NCBI GenBank assembly: GCA_002796025.1
Contig: PCVQ01000070.1
Span: 1-16,510 of the forward strand
DNA: 16,510 nt
Direction of reading: 5' to 3'
Origin: Candidatus Peregrinibacteria bacterium CG11_big_fil_rev_8_21_14_0_20_46_8
GTDB lineage: Bacteria > Patescibacteriota > Gracilibacteria > UBA1369 > UM-FILTER-53-11
This document shows positions 1 through 7,193 of this stretch, in pieces (the stretch's first letter is position 1; the number at the start of each line of letters is the position of its first letter). The notes below the pieces were generated by a model, which saw only the letters and a list, made by a program, of their open reading frames with translations, was not told the DNA's origin and did not search any database. The translations under genes were made by a program, and so were the position numbers.

Positions 1-470
1 CCGCCGGACGAGCCACCGGCAACGCGCTCGGTATCCCAAGGGTTACGCGTCACGCCATAAAAAGATGATTCGGTTGAGGCGCCGCAGGTATATTCATCGG
101 TATTGGTCTTACCCAACATAACCATGCCCGCGTCTTTTAATTTTTTTACCGTGGTAGCGTCGTAGGGCGGCGTGAAGTTGTCGAGATTTTTTGAAGCCGC
201 GGTAGTGCGCACCCCCGCGGTACAGTAGACATCTTTAAGCGAGCCGGGCACACCATCTATAACGCTCAGTGGCGCGTTTTTTTCAAAGCGGGCATCGGCC
301 TCCTTGGCTTGCTGCAAAGCCAGCTCTTCGGTCTGCGTAATATAAGCGTTAAGCTTGGGCTCGACTGCCTGTATGCGGTCGAGGGCGGCGCGCGTAAGTT
401 CTACAGAAGAGAACTTTTTTTCGCGGAGTCCGGCTGCGGCTTCGTGAATGGTGAGGTCTGTTAAGTTCAT
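1..470 (-). CDS. gatA: Glutamyl-tRNA(Gln)/aspartyl-tRNA(Asn) amidotransferase subunit A, partial
   Basis: This is the N-terminal 156 residues of GatA; the rest lies beyond the left edge. GatA is the amidase subunit of GatCAB. It releases ammonia from glutamine, which is used to convert mischarged Glu-tRNA(Gln) or Asp-tRNA(Asn) in the cytoplasm. Translation from the ATG at 470 gives MNLTDLTIHEAAAG at the start. The catalytic Lys is at residue 79 (GSLKD), followed by GKTNTDEY and TRNPWDTERVAGGSSGG, the amidase signature with the cis-Ser at about 154. The nucleophilic Ser (about residue 178 in the family) is outside the window. The start lies one base after the gatC stop (TGA-T-ATG), so translation is probably coupled. 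No Shine-Dalgarno site is visible. Assignment is secure. Confidence 0.96.
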   Translation of the reverse strand, partial: MNLTDLTIHEAAAGLREKKFSSVELTRAALDRIQAVEPKLNAYITQTEELALQQAKEADARFEKNAPLSVIDGVPGSLKDVYCTAGVRTTAASKNLDNFTPPYDATTVKKLKDAGMVMLGKTNTDEYTCGASTESSFYGVTRNPWDTERVAGGSSG

Positions 471-471
471 A

Positions 472-777
472 TCAAAAAACCGACTTTACTTTAATCTGAT
501 CCCGCTCAATCGGCATCGTCGTGCACTCCAACAACTCTTTGGGATCGCACAAATATTCGGGATCGCCCTTTTTTGCAACTTTGTCGTGGCGCTTTACATT
601 GGTCAGACCGGTTACTTGGGCAGTGGGCTCAACATTGTCGGTCTTTACCTCGCTCAGCTTTTCGACATACTCCAAAATATGAGTCATCTGCGGACCAAAT
701 TTTTTGACCTCCTCATCGCTCAGACCAAGCCGGGCCAGCAGTGCGATTTTCCGTATTTCTTCATCAGTGAGTTTCAC
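472..777 (-). CDS. gatC: Aspartyl/glutamyl-tRNA amidotransferase subunit C
   Basis: GatC is the small subunit that wraps GatA and GatB together in GatCAB. From the GTG at 777 the protein has 101 residues, near the usual 95-100, and begins VKLTDEEIRKIALLARLGLS, the typical GatC opening. Conserved features follow: the helix around FGPQMTHILEYVEKLSEV, then VEPTAQVTGLTNVKRHD. A longer frame from an ATG at 855 would add 26 residues, but these would translate straight through the palindrome at 818-841 and match nothing in the family. A TACAAT -10 box ends seven bases before the GTG, which supports this start as leaderless. The gene is followed directly by gatA. It ends with TGA, so TGA is a stop here. 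Confidence 0.93.
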   Translation of the reverse strand: MKLTDEEIRKIALLARLGLSDEEVKKFGPQMTHILEYVEKLSEVKTDNVEPTAQVTGLTNVKRHDKVAKKGDPEYLCDPKELLECTTMPIERDQIKVKSVF

Positions 778-784
778 AGGTGTG

Positions 785-790
785 ATTGTA
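785..790 (-). promoter_or_regulatory. Putative -10 box for leaderless gatC-gatA mRNA
   Basis: On the minus strand TACAAT lies seven bases upstream of the GTG start of gatC. No convincing -35 hexamer is seen 17 bases further up (CTGGCC). The spacing matches the other -10/start pairs in this window, which is the main support. Inference from position and similarity only. Confidence 0.4.
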
Positions 791-810
791 CTTGAAATTA
801 AATATTTGGC

Positions 811-835
811 CAGGTTAAAAGTTACTCTCGAGAGT
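811..835. repeat. 25-bp dispersed repeat, copy 1
   Basis: These 25 bases are identical to 7802-7826, about 7 kb away. The repeat starts CAGGTTAAAA and ends in the CTCTCGAGAGT core of a palindrome. It lies in the spacer between the macroglobulin terminator and gatC. The identity stops exactly at both ends. Function is unknown; it could be a protein-binding site, an mRNA hairpin or a small interspersed element. Confidence 0.8.
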
Positions 836-841
836 AACTTT
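818..841. repeat. Perfect 24-bp palindrome, XhoI-type core
   Basis: The arms are AAAGTTACTCTC and GAGAGTAACTTT with no loop, a perfect 12+12 inverted repeat centred on CTCGAG. It is 41 bases upstream of the gatC start. As DNA it suits a dimeric binding protein. As minus-strand RNA it would be a hairpin followed by TTTTAA, so a weak second terminator is also possible. Confidence 0.85.
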
Positions 842-865
842 ACTGTCTGCCGCACTGGTACGGAA

Positions 866-902
866 AAGCCCGGCTGGTCACTCTTGCGACCATGCCGGGC
901 TT
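866..902 (-). terminator. Intrinsic terminator of the sigma/macroglobulin operon
   Basis: On the minus strand, starting 22 bases after the macroglobulin stop, there is a GC-rich stem of AAGCCCGGC and GCCGGGCTT. It extends inward by TGGTC/GACCA past a one-base bulge and is followed by TTTT. This is a textbook rho-independent terminator and marks the end of the operon. Confidence 0.85.
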
Positions 903-923
903 GAATTTTCAGAAAGTCACTAT

Positions 924-3900
924 CTATTCAATTATCACACTCACTTCTTGACTCAGATTCAACCGCGCTGGATTCTGCACCTCTTGGATAATTGCCGGCT
1001 CGGCAACGAACTCACCGGTTGCAACTACGCGGGCCAGGTAACGAATTTCGCGCGGATGATCACGGTTCTGCCACAGATTAAAGTAGACGCGCTGACCCTC
1101 GACGCTGGTTGGATACACGGTATCTCGGCTATAGTAGTAATATTCAGAACGCGTAGTCAGCGGCAACAGTCCGGCAGGCAACAAGTCGATAACTTCATAA
1201 TTTTGTGCGGGAAGCGGCGGAATTATAGTTGGGGATGGGAGGATGATCGGTTCCGAAATAATTGCCGGCTCCTCAGAGAGGATCTCAACTTCCTCTGCAT
1301 GGTGCGCATCGCTAGTAGCGGCATCATCGCGCGCGATATCTGCTTCCTCTTTAATCAATTTAGTCTCCTCTACTGCATCTAATAATGCTTTCTCCAACTC
1401 TTTTTCTGCATCCGGTGACAGCGGCACCAAATCGAGCGGAATCGGCCCATCCGGCGGCAGCGGATACGGCTGGCGTGTAATGGTCGGCGTCAGCACAACC
1501 GTAACTAAATCACCCTCTTTAAATGTTGTCGTGCGCTTGCCGTTGACCTCATAATGCCGCGCAATCTTCAATGTCTCAGAACGCGTAATAGACTGCGAAC
1601 TGTACGGCGCCTCATTATGTACTCGCGCCTCAACCGGACCGCTCACACTTACAATTCGCACATTCGTAACTTCGGCGCCACTTGGCACCGTCAAAGTATG
1701 CGTCTCGGCTTTTTCTAATTCAACTATCTCTTCGCGGCCGTCATATATATATGTAACAGCGCCCTTCTCTCCCCGCGGCAGACGACTTAACTGTGCATCT
1801 AATACCGCTAAGTGCTCAAGCACATTCAACGTACGCGTCGATTCGTACAAGCGCGCGCCCTCCCACAAAACCGCAGCATCTTTATGACGGGCCAAAGCCG
1901 CAGTACTCGCAGCAAGCGCGGTCAGCTCGCGATTCGTATTTTCATCTTTGTCACCGCGGACTACAAGCGCAACGCCCTCGTGTGCAAACTGAGATTTTTC
2001 TGACAGGACCTCATCCAACAGTTCGTTCGCGCTGCCAAAATCTCCCAATACTGCATAGGCATAGGCCAGCGTTAACTTGTGCTCAAGGGTAAGCGGCTCG
2101 GTATTCGAGTTGCGGAACAAGTTCAAATCGTTCAACACCGGTCTGCCCAGGCTGGCACGTCCGGCCAGCGCCCAAATTACCTCAGTCACATTCGGTGCCA
2201 CTTTTTCGTACTGATCTTTATCCAACTTACTTATAAAGAACGCATCCAGCCGGCTCACATCCATAATATCACTTGCAAAGCGCGCAGCCTTAAAGCTGAG
2301 CTCCAAATCAGAAGAGTCATACGGGAAGAGCTGCAAACCGCCGTCCTGCTTACTTTGATAATTCAGCAGCTGCTCGAGATCCGGCGCCTCAAATGGCTGC
2401 GGCTCGTTGTAGTGTTTCATTAATAACTGCTGTGCAACGTGCCGCGCTAATTCGGCATCGAGACGGTTGGTATAACTGCCGCGCAGCTCTTGCAGCTCGC
2501 GGTAGTACGTACCGTACGGCTCGAGAGAAAAGACGATTTTACTGCGGCCTGCTCCGCTCAAAGTGCCCTGATTCACAAGCGGGCTGCCTGCCTTCACTTC
2601 GTACTCGCGAGTCACCGGAACCGTCAGCAATCCCTCACTCACCTCAAACTTTTTCTGCACCGCATCACTCAAATTTCCATACTGCGCACGGACGGTCATC
2701 GTATGTGTACCGGTTTTCAACTCCGGCAGCGTATACCAGAAGCGCTCCCCTGCTTTGCGCGTAACTTTTTCACTCTGCACTCCCAAAGTTGGAATAGAAA
2801 CCGTATAGGTTACCTCCTTCTCGGTATCAAGCTCACGCCCCGCAACGCGGAAGCGCACCGCCGGCTTATCCCTAACCGTATAAATAGAGTTCGTCGTAAC
2901 ATCTACAAAGAATGGCAGCGTGCTCACTACCGGCGACTTGCCCTCGCCAACAAACAAATCGTTGGTCAGTGCTATGCCGGTCAAGCGGAATGTCGTTACA
3001 TCGTCGGGCAGTTCAAATGTCACCGTGCCCTTACCATTACTGCCGGTGCGAACAACATCGAACAGTGCGGTGTCTTTGAAGAGCGAACGCGCGCCGCCGT
3101 CACCGCCACCGCCGCCACCTTCACCGCCGATATCCAGCGTTGCTCTTGCCTCTGCGGCTTGCCGCTCCAAAATACCGTCACTCAATGGCGCATAGATATC
3201 TCCAACTGGAGAAGTAAATTCTTCTTGCAGCGCATAGATCGCCTCATCGATTGCCTTCACGTGCACCTCTGCAGCACGCGGACGGCCGTCTTTATCTTTT
3301 ACCTCAATAGTTGCCGTCACCTTGCCGCGCGGCCGGTACTCCTCTTTATCGAGCGTAATCGCAACGTCGAGCTTGCGCTCTTCAACATCCAAACGCAGCT
3401 GCGCCGGCTGTGCAAAGCTATAGCTCTTGCCGTCAAACCAAATTGCGCCGACATGCTTATTTGGCAGATCTTCTGGGCGGAAGCTGGTGGTATATTCAGC
3501 GCCCGGTATCATCTGCGTCTTTGTAATTCCCGCTTGCGCTTCAAAGAAAAGTGCCTGCCCTTGCCCGGCAACTTTCTCATCATCCACATAAATTGCCATT
3601 ACGGGCTCATCGCCGATCTTTACTTGTTCTTCATAGCGCTCTTTTTTTGGATCTGTATTGCGCACATGGAAGTATCGATACGAACTGCCGGGATTTTCAT
3701 TCTGGAAAAAATAGGTGCGGTTTGCAAAAGTTGCGCGACCTTCTGGATCAGTCACGCGGGATTCCACTTTATAGCGCTTATTTTCAAATGGAAAGTTAAC
3801 AGTAAACTTGCCCTCGGCATCGGTAGTCGATGTTACGCTGGTTAAAAATTCCGGCACGTACTCCGTATGGTACTGAGGTGTAGTTGTCTTTGAAATAGGA

Positions 3901-6395
3901 TCATAATACGTTCCGATTTGCGTTTTGCGCTCGTGCTCAACGGTAATCTTGCTGGTGACTGTTGCACCTGCAACTGGCTCGCCCAAAAATCCGGATTCCT
4001 TTTCCATATCGATCTTTTTCACTATACCGCCGGCTTCACGCTTCTCTTCATCGGTAAAAATCGAATGCATGTCGATGGAGTACGCAGAGAAAAATTGGTT
4101 CACATTCACACGCGCAATCGACTGCCCCAGCTCCGCATTCTTTATACTAAATTCAAAGAAACGGTACTGAGGATTATATTCCGATTCATGATAATTTGTA
4201 GGCTGCACAAAGCGCAGCTTGCCGTTTTCATCGGTTGTAAGCGTGCGCAATCCTTTGTTGTCGTGCAAATTTAATTCCATCTTGCCTGCAGGCGTGCCGT
4301 CAAAAAAGTTTACCGCAACATGTATAACAATTTCTTCTCCCGCCCAAATTTTCTCCTTCTCAGCCTTTGCAGTAATTTTCAGCGCAGGCTTAAAGTAAGT
4401 CTCCACCGTAATCCACTTTGTAGAAATTGTGTGCCCGTCTTTATCAGTAACTTCAACGGAGTACGATCCAGGCGCAACATTATCTAATTTCAATTCGCCG
4501 CGGTACGTGCCAATGTCGTTGGTACGCACTTTTGTAACATGTATCTTTTCATCGATTGCGGCACCAGGAAAATCAAATGCCGGAAAGTAGTTACCGGAAA
4601 GCAGCCGCACGGTCAGCTCTTGCTCGCTATTGCCGCTGCGTTCCCGCGCCAAGCCCCAGAACTGCACAGTGTCCGTTGGCCGGTACATCGTCCGGTCAAA
4701 ATTCAACGTAGACCAGTACTTCGACGAACCGGTAAACCACCAGCCGCCAACGGCATCCGGTGCACACGCGCTGTTCAGCAAAAAGATCAAATCGTCTTGG
4801 CCGCTCGATACATGCACAGTCTCAGACCGGTTGATCTGGTTTTTCTCACATGCTGCAAGCTGGTACTCGGCCAGACCGTCTTTGCTCGTTGCGCCCAAAT
4901 TCTTTTCTGAATGCAACAGCCGCACCGATGCATTCGCAGCCGGCGCCTTCGTTTCACTGTGATGCACCCACAGCAGCGACTTCTTTGCAGATGTCAGCGA
5001 ATATCCTTGCAAGTTCGTAATTTGAAACGGCATTTGGCGCTTATATGCATCAATTCCCACCACATAAATTCCCTTCTGCTCCATTGCAGGAATGCGCAAA
5101 AGACGATTGTCCTTGAAGGACTCAGCCGGATCATCGATGAGCGCATCGCCCAGCTTCATAGTCAAAACCGGCTCTTTATCTTGTGTATTGTACGGCATAC
5201 CTACGCACGAGAAGCATATCCACTCCGGCAAATCCTTAATTTTTCTATTGTGGTCAACAAACTCTTGAATCGAACTGAATTTAAAGACTTTGAGTTCTGC
5301 ATCAGTTTGAGGATTGCGGGTATAGACTTGTAATTCAACCGGCTTATTCGGGGCGATCGCCGGAAAACTGTTTTCGCCATTGCGGAAAAAGAGTGAGGAA
5401 TCTCTCAGCTCCTGTGCGCGAACAGTATCGGTGAAAAATTCAAATGTATAAGCCTGGCCCAGTGTCTGCTCACTTTCTGCAAGCGGCAGCTCAGCGGCAA
5501 CCTTTACTTTATACAAAGTTTCGGGCAAAAGCGGCTGCTCGGGAATAAAGGCAAGCGTGCGGCCGAATTTGTCGAAGCGGCCTTTTACTGCGGGCGCGAT
5601 CGAAAAGTGCGACTGAAAATCTTCAGCGGTCACGGTTGGATGACTGAATATAACTTCTATGCCGGTATTGAGCCGAACTTGATCGCGCTTATCACCGGGC
5701 GTGCTCTTAAAAACTTTGAAGGTATCTTTAACTTGGAATGCAAAGCGCTGCTCGTTTGGAACCGTTACGCCGTTTTCATCGGTCGCGGTCTGGATAACAA
5801 CATTGTAAACGGTTCCGCTGTTTAGCGGCTCGTCCGGGCGCACCTCAAATTCGGTGTCGCTGATTTTACGGATGGAGAAGTCGAGTTGAGAATTTTCGTC
5901 TACGGCGGTGTCGTCGGCGTCATCAGCGTCGTCGGCGGCCGCATTACCTGTGGCGCGGCCTTGAGCCGGCTCCAACTTGAGCGCCTGCTGCAAATCGCCC
6001 TTTTCAATAGGATGCTCAGCACTCACTTTAAAGTGTGTATCTGCCTCAACGCCGGTCAGATCGGCATCGAGCGCCTCGACCGTAAAGGCATTTGCCTGCG
6101 GGATGAGCGGGATTTCGCCGTTACTACCAAAGGGCAGCAAATAGGGAGTAAGTAAGAGTAACACGAGCGCTCCCGCGGTAACGGGGAGCCAGGTCTTCCA
6201 ACGGAAGAGCAAACGAACTTTTTCCATATGAGAGGGGTTAGCTCGGCGGTGGGCCAGCAACTGCTCTTTAAGTTTAGAGCTAAAGGCAGAAGTTGGCTGC
6301 GCCGAAGGATATTGAGCCGAACGTAACAGCTGTTCGGCCTCCCTTAACGATGGATCATTGTCCGTATTACGCAATTTTTTAAACCAGTTGAACAT
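924..6395 (-). CDS. Membrane-anchored alpha-2-macroglobulin family protein with cytoplasmic N-terminal tail
   Basis: An 1823-residue protease-trap-type protein acting outside the membrane. Order of parts: basic tail, residues 1-67; one membrane helix at about 68-88 (TWLPVTAGALVLLLLTPYLL), preceded by RWK, which suggests the tail is cytoplasmic; two Ig-like Big_5-type domains at about 105-322, with an Asp-rich linker at 154-163; MG2 domain at about 556-665, with the hallmark DRTMYRPTDTVQFWG; further MG domains; bait-region-type domain at about 1000-1085; a Gly-rich segment, 1090-1101, leading into the A2M core (KDTALFDVV...GTVTFELPDDVTTFRLTGIA); helical thioester-like domain at about 1295-1540; and an MG10-like C-terminus (YEVIDLLPAGLLPL, YLARVVATGEF). 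The thioester CxEQ motif is absent: the expected place, about 1305-1313, reads RGSYTNRLD. There is no signal peptide or lipobox, unlike the lipoprotein E. coli homologue. MG10 carries an extra stretch of about 90 residues (1641-1731), charged then Pro-rich. Two cysteines sit in ICFSC (394, 397), plus C516 and C544. It starts 22 bases after the ECF sigma gene, the usual anti-sigma position. Confidence 0.93.
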   Translation of the reverse strand: MFNWFKKLRNTDNDPSLREAEQLLRSAQYPSAQPTSAFSSKLKEQLLAHRRANPSHMEKVRLLFRWKTWLPVTAGALVLLLLTPYLLPFGSNGEIPLIPQANAFTVEALDADLTGVEADTHFKVSAEHPIEKGDLQQALKLEPAQGRATGNAAADDADDADDTAVDENSQLDFSIRKISDTEFEVRPDEPLNSGTVYNVVIQTATDENGVTVPNEQRFAFQVKDTFKVFKSTPGDKRDQVRLNTGIEVIFSHPTVTAEDFQSHFSIAPAVKGRFDKFGRTLAFIPEQPLLPETLYKVKVAAELPLAESEQTLGQAYTFEFFTDTVRAQELRDSSLFFRNGENSFPAIAPNKPVELQVYTRNPQTDAELKVFKFSSIQEFVDHNRKIKDLPEWICFSCVGMPYNTQDKEPVLTMKLGDALIDDPAESFKDNRLLRIPAMEQKGIYVVGIDAYKRQMPFQITNLQGYSLTSAKKSLLWVHHSETKAPAANASVRLLHSEKNLGATSKDGLAEYQLAACEKNQINRSETVHVSSGQDDLIFLLNSACAPDAVGGWWFTGSSKYWSTLNFDRTMYRPTDTVQFWGLARERSGNSEQELTVRLLSGNYFPAFDFPGAAIDEKIHVTKVRTNDIGTYRGELKLDNVAPGSYSVEVTDKDGHTISTKWITVETYFKPALKITAKAEKEKIWAGEEIVIHVAVNFFDGTPAGKMELNLHDNKGLRTLTTDENGKLRFVQPTNYHESEYNPQYRFFEFSIKNAELGQSIARVNVNQFFSAYSIDMHSIFTDEEKREAGGIVKKIDMEKESGFLGEPVAGATVTSKITVEHERKTQIGTYYDPISKTTTPQYHTEYVPEFLTSVTSTTDAEGKFTVNFPFENKRYKVESRVTDPEGRATFANRTYFFQNENPGSSYRYFHVRNTDPKKERYEEQVKIGDEPVMAIYVDDEKVAGQGQALFFEAQAGITKTQMIPGAEYTTSFRPEDLPNKHVGAIWFDGKSYSFAQPAQLRLDVEERKLDVAITLDKEEYRPRGKVTATIEVKDKDGRPRAAEVHVKAIDEAIYALQEEFTSPVGDIYAPLSDGILERQAAEARATLDIGGEGGGGGGDGGARSLFKDTALFDVVRTGSNGKGTVTFELPDDVTTFRLTGIALTNDLFVGEGKSPVVSTLPFFVDVTTNSIYTVRDKPAVRFRVAGRELDTEKEVTYTVSIPTLGVQSEKVTRKAGERFWYTLPELKTGTHTMTVRAQYGNLSDAVQKKFEVSEGLLTVPVTREYEVKAGSPLVNQGTLSGAGRSKIVFSLEPYGTYYRELQELRGSYTNRLDAELARHVAQQLLMKHYNEPQPFEAPDLEQLLNYQSKQDGGLQLFPYDSSDLELSFKAARFASDIMDVSRLDAFFISKLDKDQYEKVAPNVTEVIWALAGRASLGRPVLNDLNLFRNSNTEPLTLEHKLTLAYAYAVLGDFGSANELLDEVLSEKSQFAHEGVALVVRGDKDENTNRELTALAASTAALARHKDAAVLWEGARLYESTRTLNVLEHLAVLDAQLSRLPRGEKGAVTYIYDGREEIVELEKAETHTLTVPSGAEVTNVRIVSVSGPVEARVHNEAPYSSQSITRSETLKIARHYEVNGKRTTTFKEGDLVTVVLTPTITRQPYPLPPDGPIPLDLVPLSPDAEKELEKALLDAVEETKLIKEEADIARDDAATSDAHHAEEVEILSEEPAIISEPIILPSPTIIPPLPAQNYEVIDLLPAGLLPLTTRSEYYYYSRDTVYPTSVEGQRVYFNLWQNRDHPREIRYLARVVATGEFVAEPAIIQEVQNPARLNLSQEVSVIIE

Positions 6396-6417
6396 AGGGA
6401 ATTAATAATAGAGTATT

Positions 6418-6969
6418 TTAGAATTTCGCGAAGCACTTTTCAAAACTCTTTAACGCGCGGTAAATCAAAACACCGGCATTGTTAGGAGTTATCCCTAACG
6501 CTGCGGCAATCTCTTCATTACTCAGATCTCCAAAGAACTTGAGATGCAAAATCTTGCTGTACTTTTCGGGCATGCGCGAGAGTGTTGCAAGTACGCGTTC
6601 CCGCTGCTCATTTGAAGCGGCTTGCTCACCGGGATTCGGAGCATCATCTTTCAGCGGCATCTCCTCTTTAATCTCCTCGGTTGGGCGGTTGCGGCGGTAG
6701 TAGTCGATGACGGTGTTGGTCGCAATGCGGTACAGCCAGGATTTAAAATAGACCCCGCGCCCGCCTGCGCCCTCAGTATCAAAGCGCGGCAAGTGCTGCA
6801 CCATTTTCAAAAAAGTTTGCGAGGTCAAATCTTCAGCCGCGTCTTTATCGCCCACCCGCTTATGAATGTAGCCGTAAATCTTCGGCATGTAGTAATCATA
6901 CAACTCCGAAAACGCGCCATCGTCACTTTTAGCGCGCTCCACAAGTTCGATCTCTTGCTCCTGGGTCAT
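6418..6969 (-). CDS. ECF-type RNA polymerase sigma factor (sigma-70 family)
   Basis: A 183-residue extracytoplasmic-function sigma factor that would direct RNA polymerase to a small regulon. Region 2 spans about 20-95, with AAEDLTSQTFLKM and WLYRIATNTVIDYYRR, the core-binding and -10-recognition helices. An acidic linker covers 96-122. Region 4 spans about 124-178, with SRMPEKYSKILHLKFFGDLSNEEIAAALGITPNNAGVLIYRALKSF containing the -35-binding helix-turn-helix. Region 3 is absent, as expected for ECF factors. The ATG at 6969 lies seven bases after a TATACT -10 box, so the mRNA is probably leaderless. The next gene encodes a membrane protein with a cytoplasmic tail, where an anti-sigma factor usually sits. 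The ECF subgroup cannot be fixed by eye. Confidence 0.95.
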   Translation of the reverse strand: MTQEQEIELVERAKSDDGAFSELYDYYMPKIYGYIHKRVGDKDAAEDLTSQTFLKMVQHLPRFDTEGAGGRGVYFKSWLYRIATNTVIDYYRRNRPTEEIKEEMPLKDDAPNPGEQAASNEQRERVLATLSRMPEKYSKILHLKFFGDLSNEEIAAALGITPNNAGVLIYRALKSFEKCFAKF

Positions 6970-6976
6970 TGAGAGC

Positions 6977-7005
6977 AGTATAGCGTTTTTTTCTTACTAG
7001 TAAGA
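6977..7005 (-). promoter_or_regulatory. Putative promoter of the sigma/macroglobulin operon
   Basis: On the minus strand a TATACT -10 box (6977-6982) lies seven bases before the sigma ATG. Seventeen bases upstream is TCTTAC (7000-7005), a weak -35, lying inside the perfect palindrome 6989-7008. A repressor or activator bound there would touch the promoter directly. It could instead be an ECF-type promoter used by the sigma factor itself; the sequence does not decide. Confidence 0.45.
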
Positions 7006-7008
7006 AAA
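6989..7008. promoter_or_regulatory. Perfect 20-bp palindrome, possible operator 1
   Basis: The arms TTTTCTTACT and AGTAAGAAAA meet without a loop at ACTAGT. It overlaps the -35 position of the sigma gene's promoter. Its centre is 31 bases from the centre of the next palindrome (7019-7040), about three helical turns, so both would face the same side of DNA. Function is inferred. Confidence 0.6.
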
Positions 7009-7019
7009 TTTCAGATTAA
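7003..7019. repeat. 17-nt conserved arm beside palindrome, copy A
   Basis: AGAAAATTTCAGATTAA here differs by one base from 7793-7809 (AGAAAATTTCAGGTTAA). In both places it runs directly into a perfect or near-perfect palindrome, but the palindromes differ. This suggests a modular intergenic element. It overlaps the right arm of the palindrome at 6989-7008. Confidence 0.5.
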
Positions 7020-7040
7020 TTTGCGGACTAGTCCGCAAAT
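7019..7040. promoter_or_regulatory. Perfect 22-bp palindrome, possible operator 2
   Basis: The arms ATTTGCGGACT and AGTCCGCAAAT form a perfect inverted repeat with the same ACTAGT core as the palindrome at 6989-7008 but different flanks. It is 50 bases upstream of the sigma start. It may be an operator pair with its neighbour, or one member of a dispersed palindrome family. Confidence 0.6.
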
Positions 7041-7107
7041 AGCGGATAAAATACTCGCGCACCTTATAATTTGACTCCCCCTCCTATTTGGAGATTTTTT
7101 GTGATTT

Positions 7108-7126
7108 CACAATAATGAATATTGTG
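7108..7126. other. Small inverted repeat upstream of the HEPN-like gene
   Basis: CACAATA, five bases, then TATTGTG: a perfect 7-bp stem lying 68 bases before the ATG at 7194. It could be an operator or simply AT-rich chance. The 224 bases between the sigma gene and this gene hold only the palindromes, this repeat and AT-rich sequence. Confidence 0.25.
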
Positions 7127-7193
7127 GGATATTACTCTTTGTTATGCCAAAATTAGAATTTCAAAACTCACGTGGTGAACAATAATAACTATA

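Noticed and set aside
448..795. Plus-strand frame of 115 codons over gatC
   Set aside because: Antisense shadow of gatC and the gatA start; no family pattern.
818..841. Reading the gatC upstream palindrome as part of an N-terminal extension of GatC
   Set aside because: The extension matches nothing in the family and a -10 box lies between it and the GTG start.
3094..3127. Short GC-rich repeat (CCGCCACC-type), considered as a tandem repeat or CRISPR-like unit
   Set aside because: It encodes the glycine-rich loop that is normal in bacterial macroglobulins, so it is coding sequence and not an array.
2490..3845. A 451-codon plus-strand open frame opposite the macroglobulin gene
   Set aside because: It lies wholly inside the clearly coding minus-strand gene, has Cys/Arg/His-rich low-plausibility sequence and no start signal. 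It is a shadow of codon use in the real gene.
7144..7185. A 13-codon frame (MPKLEFQNSRGEQ) just before the HEPN-like gene, considered as a leader peptide
   Set aside because: No ribosome-binding site, no attenuator-like hairpins after it, and the length is easily random in AT-rich DNA.
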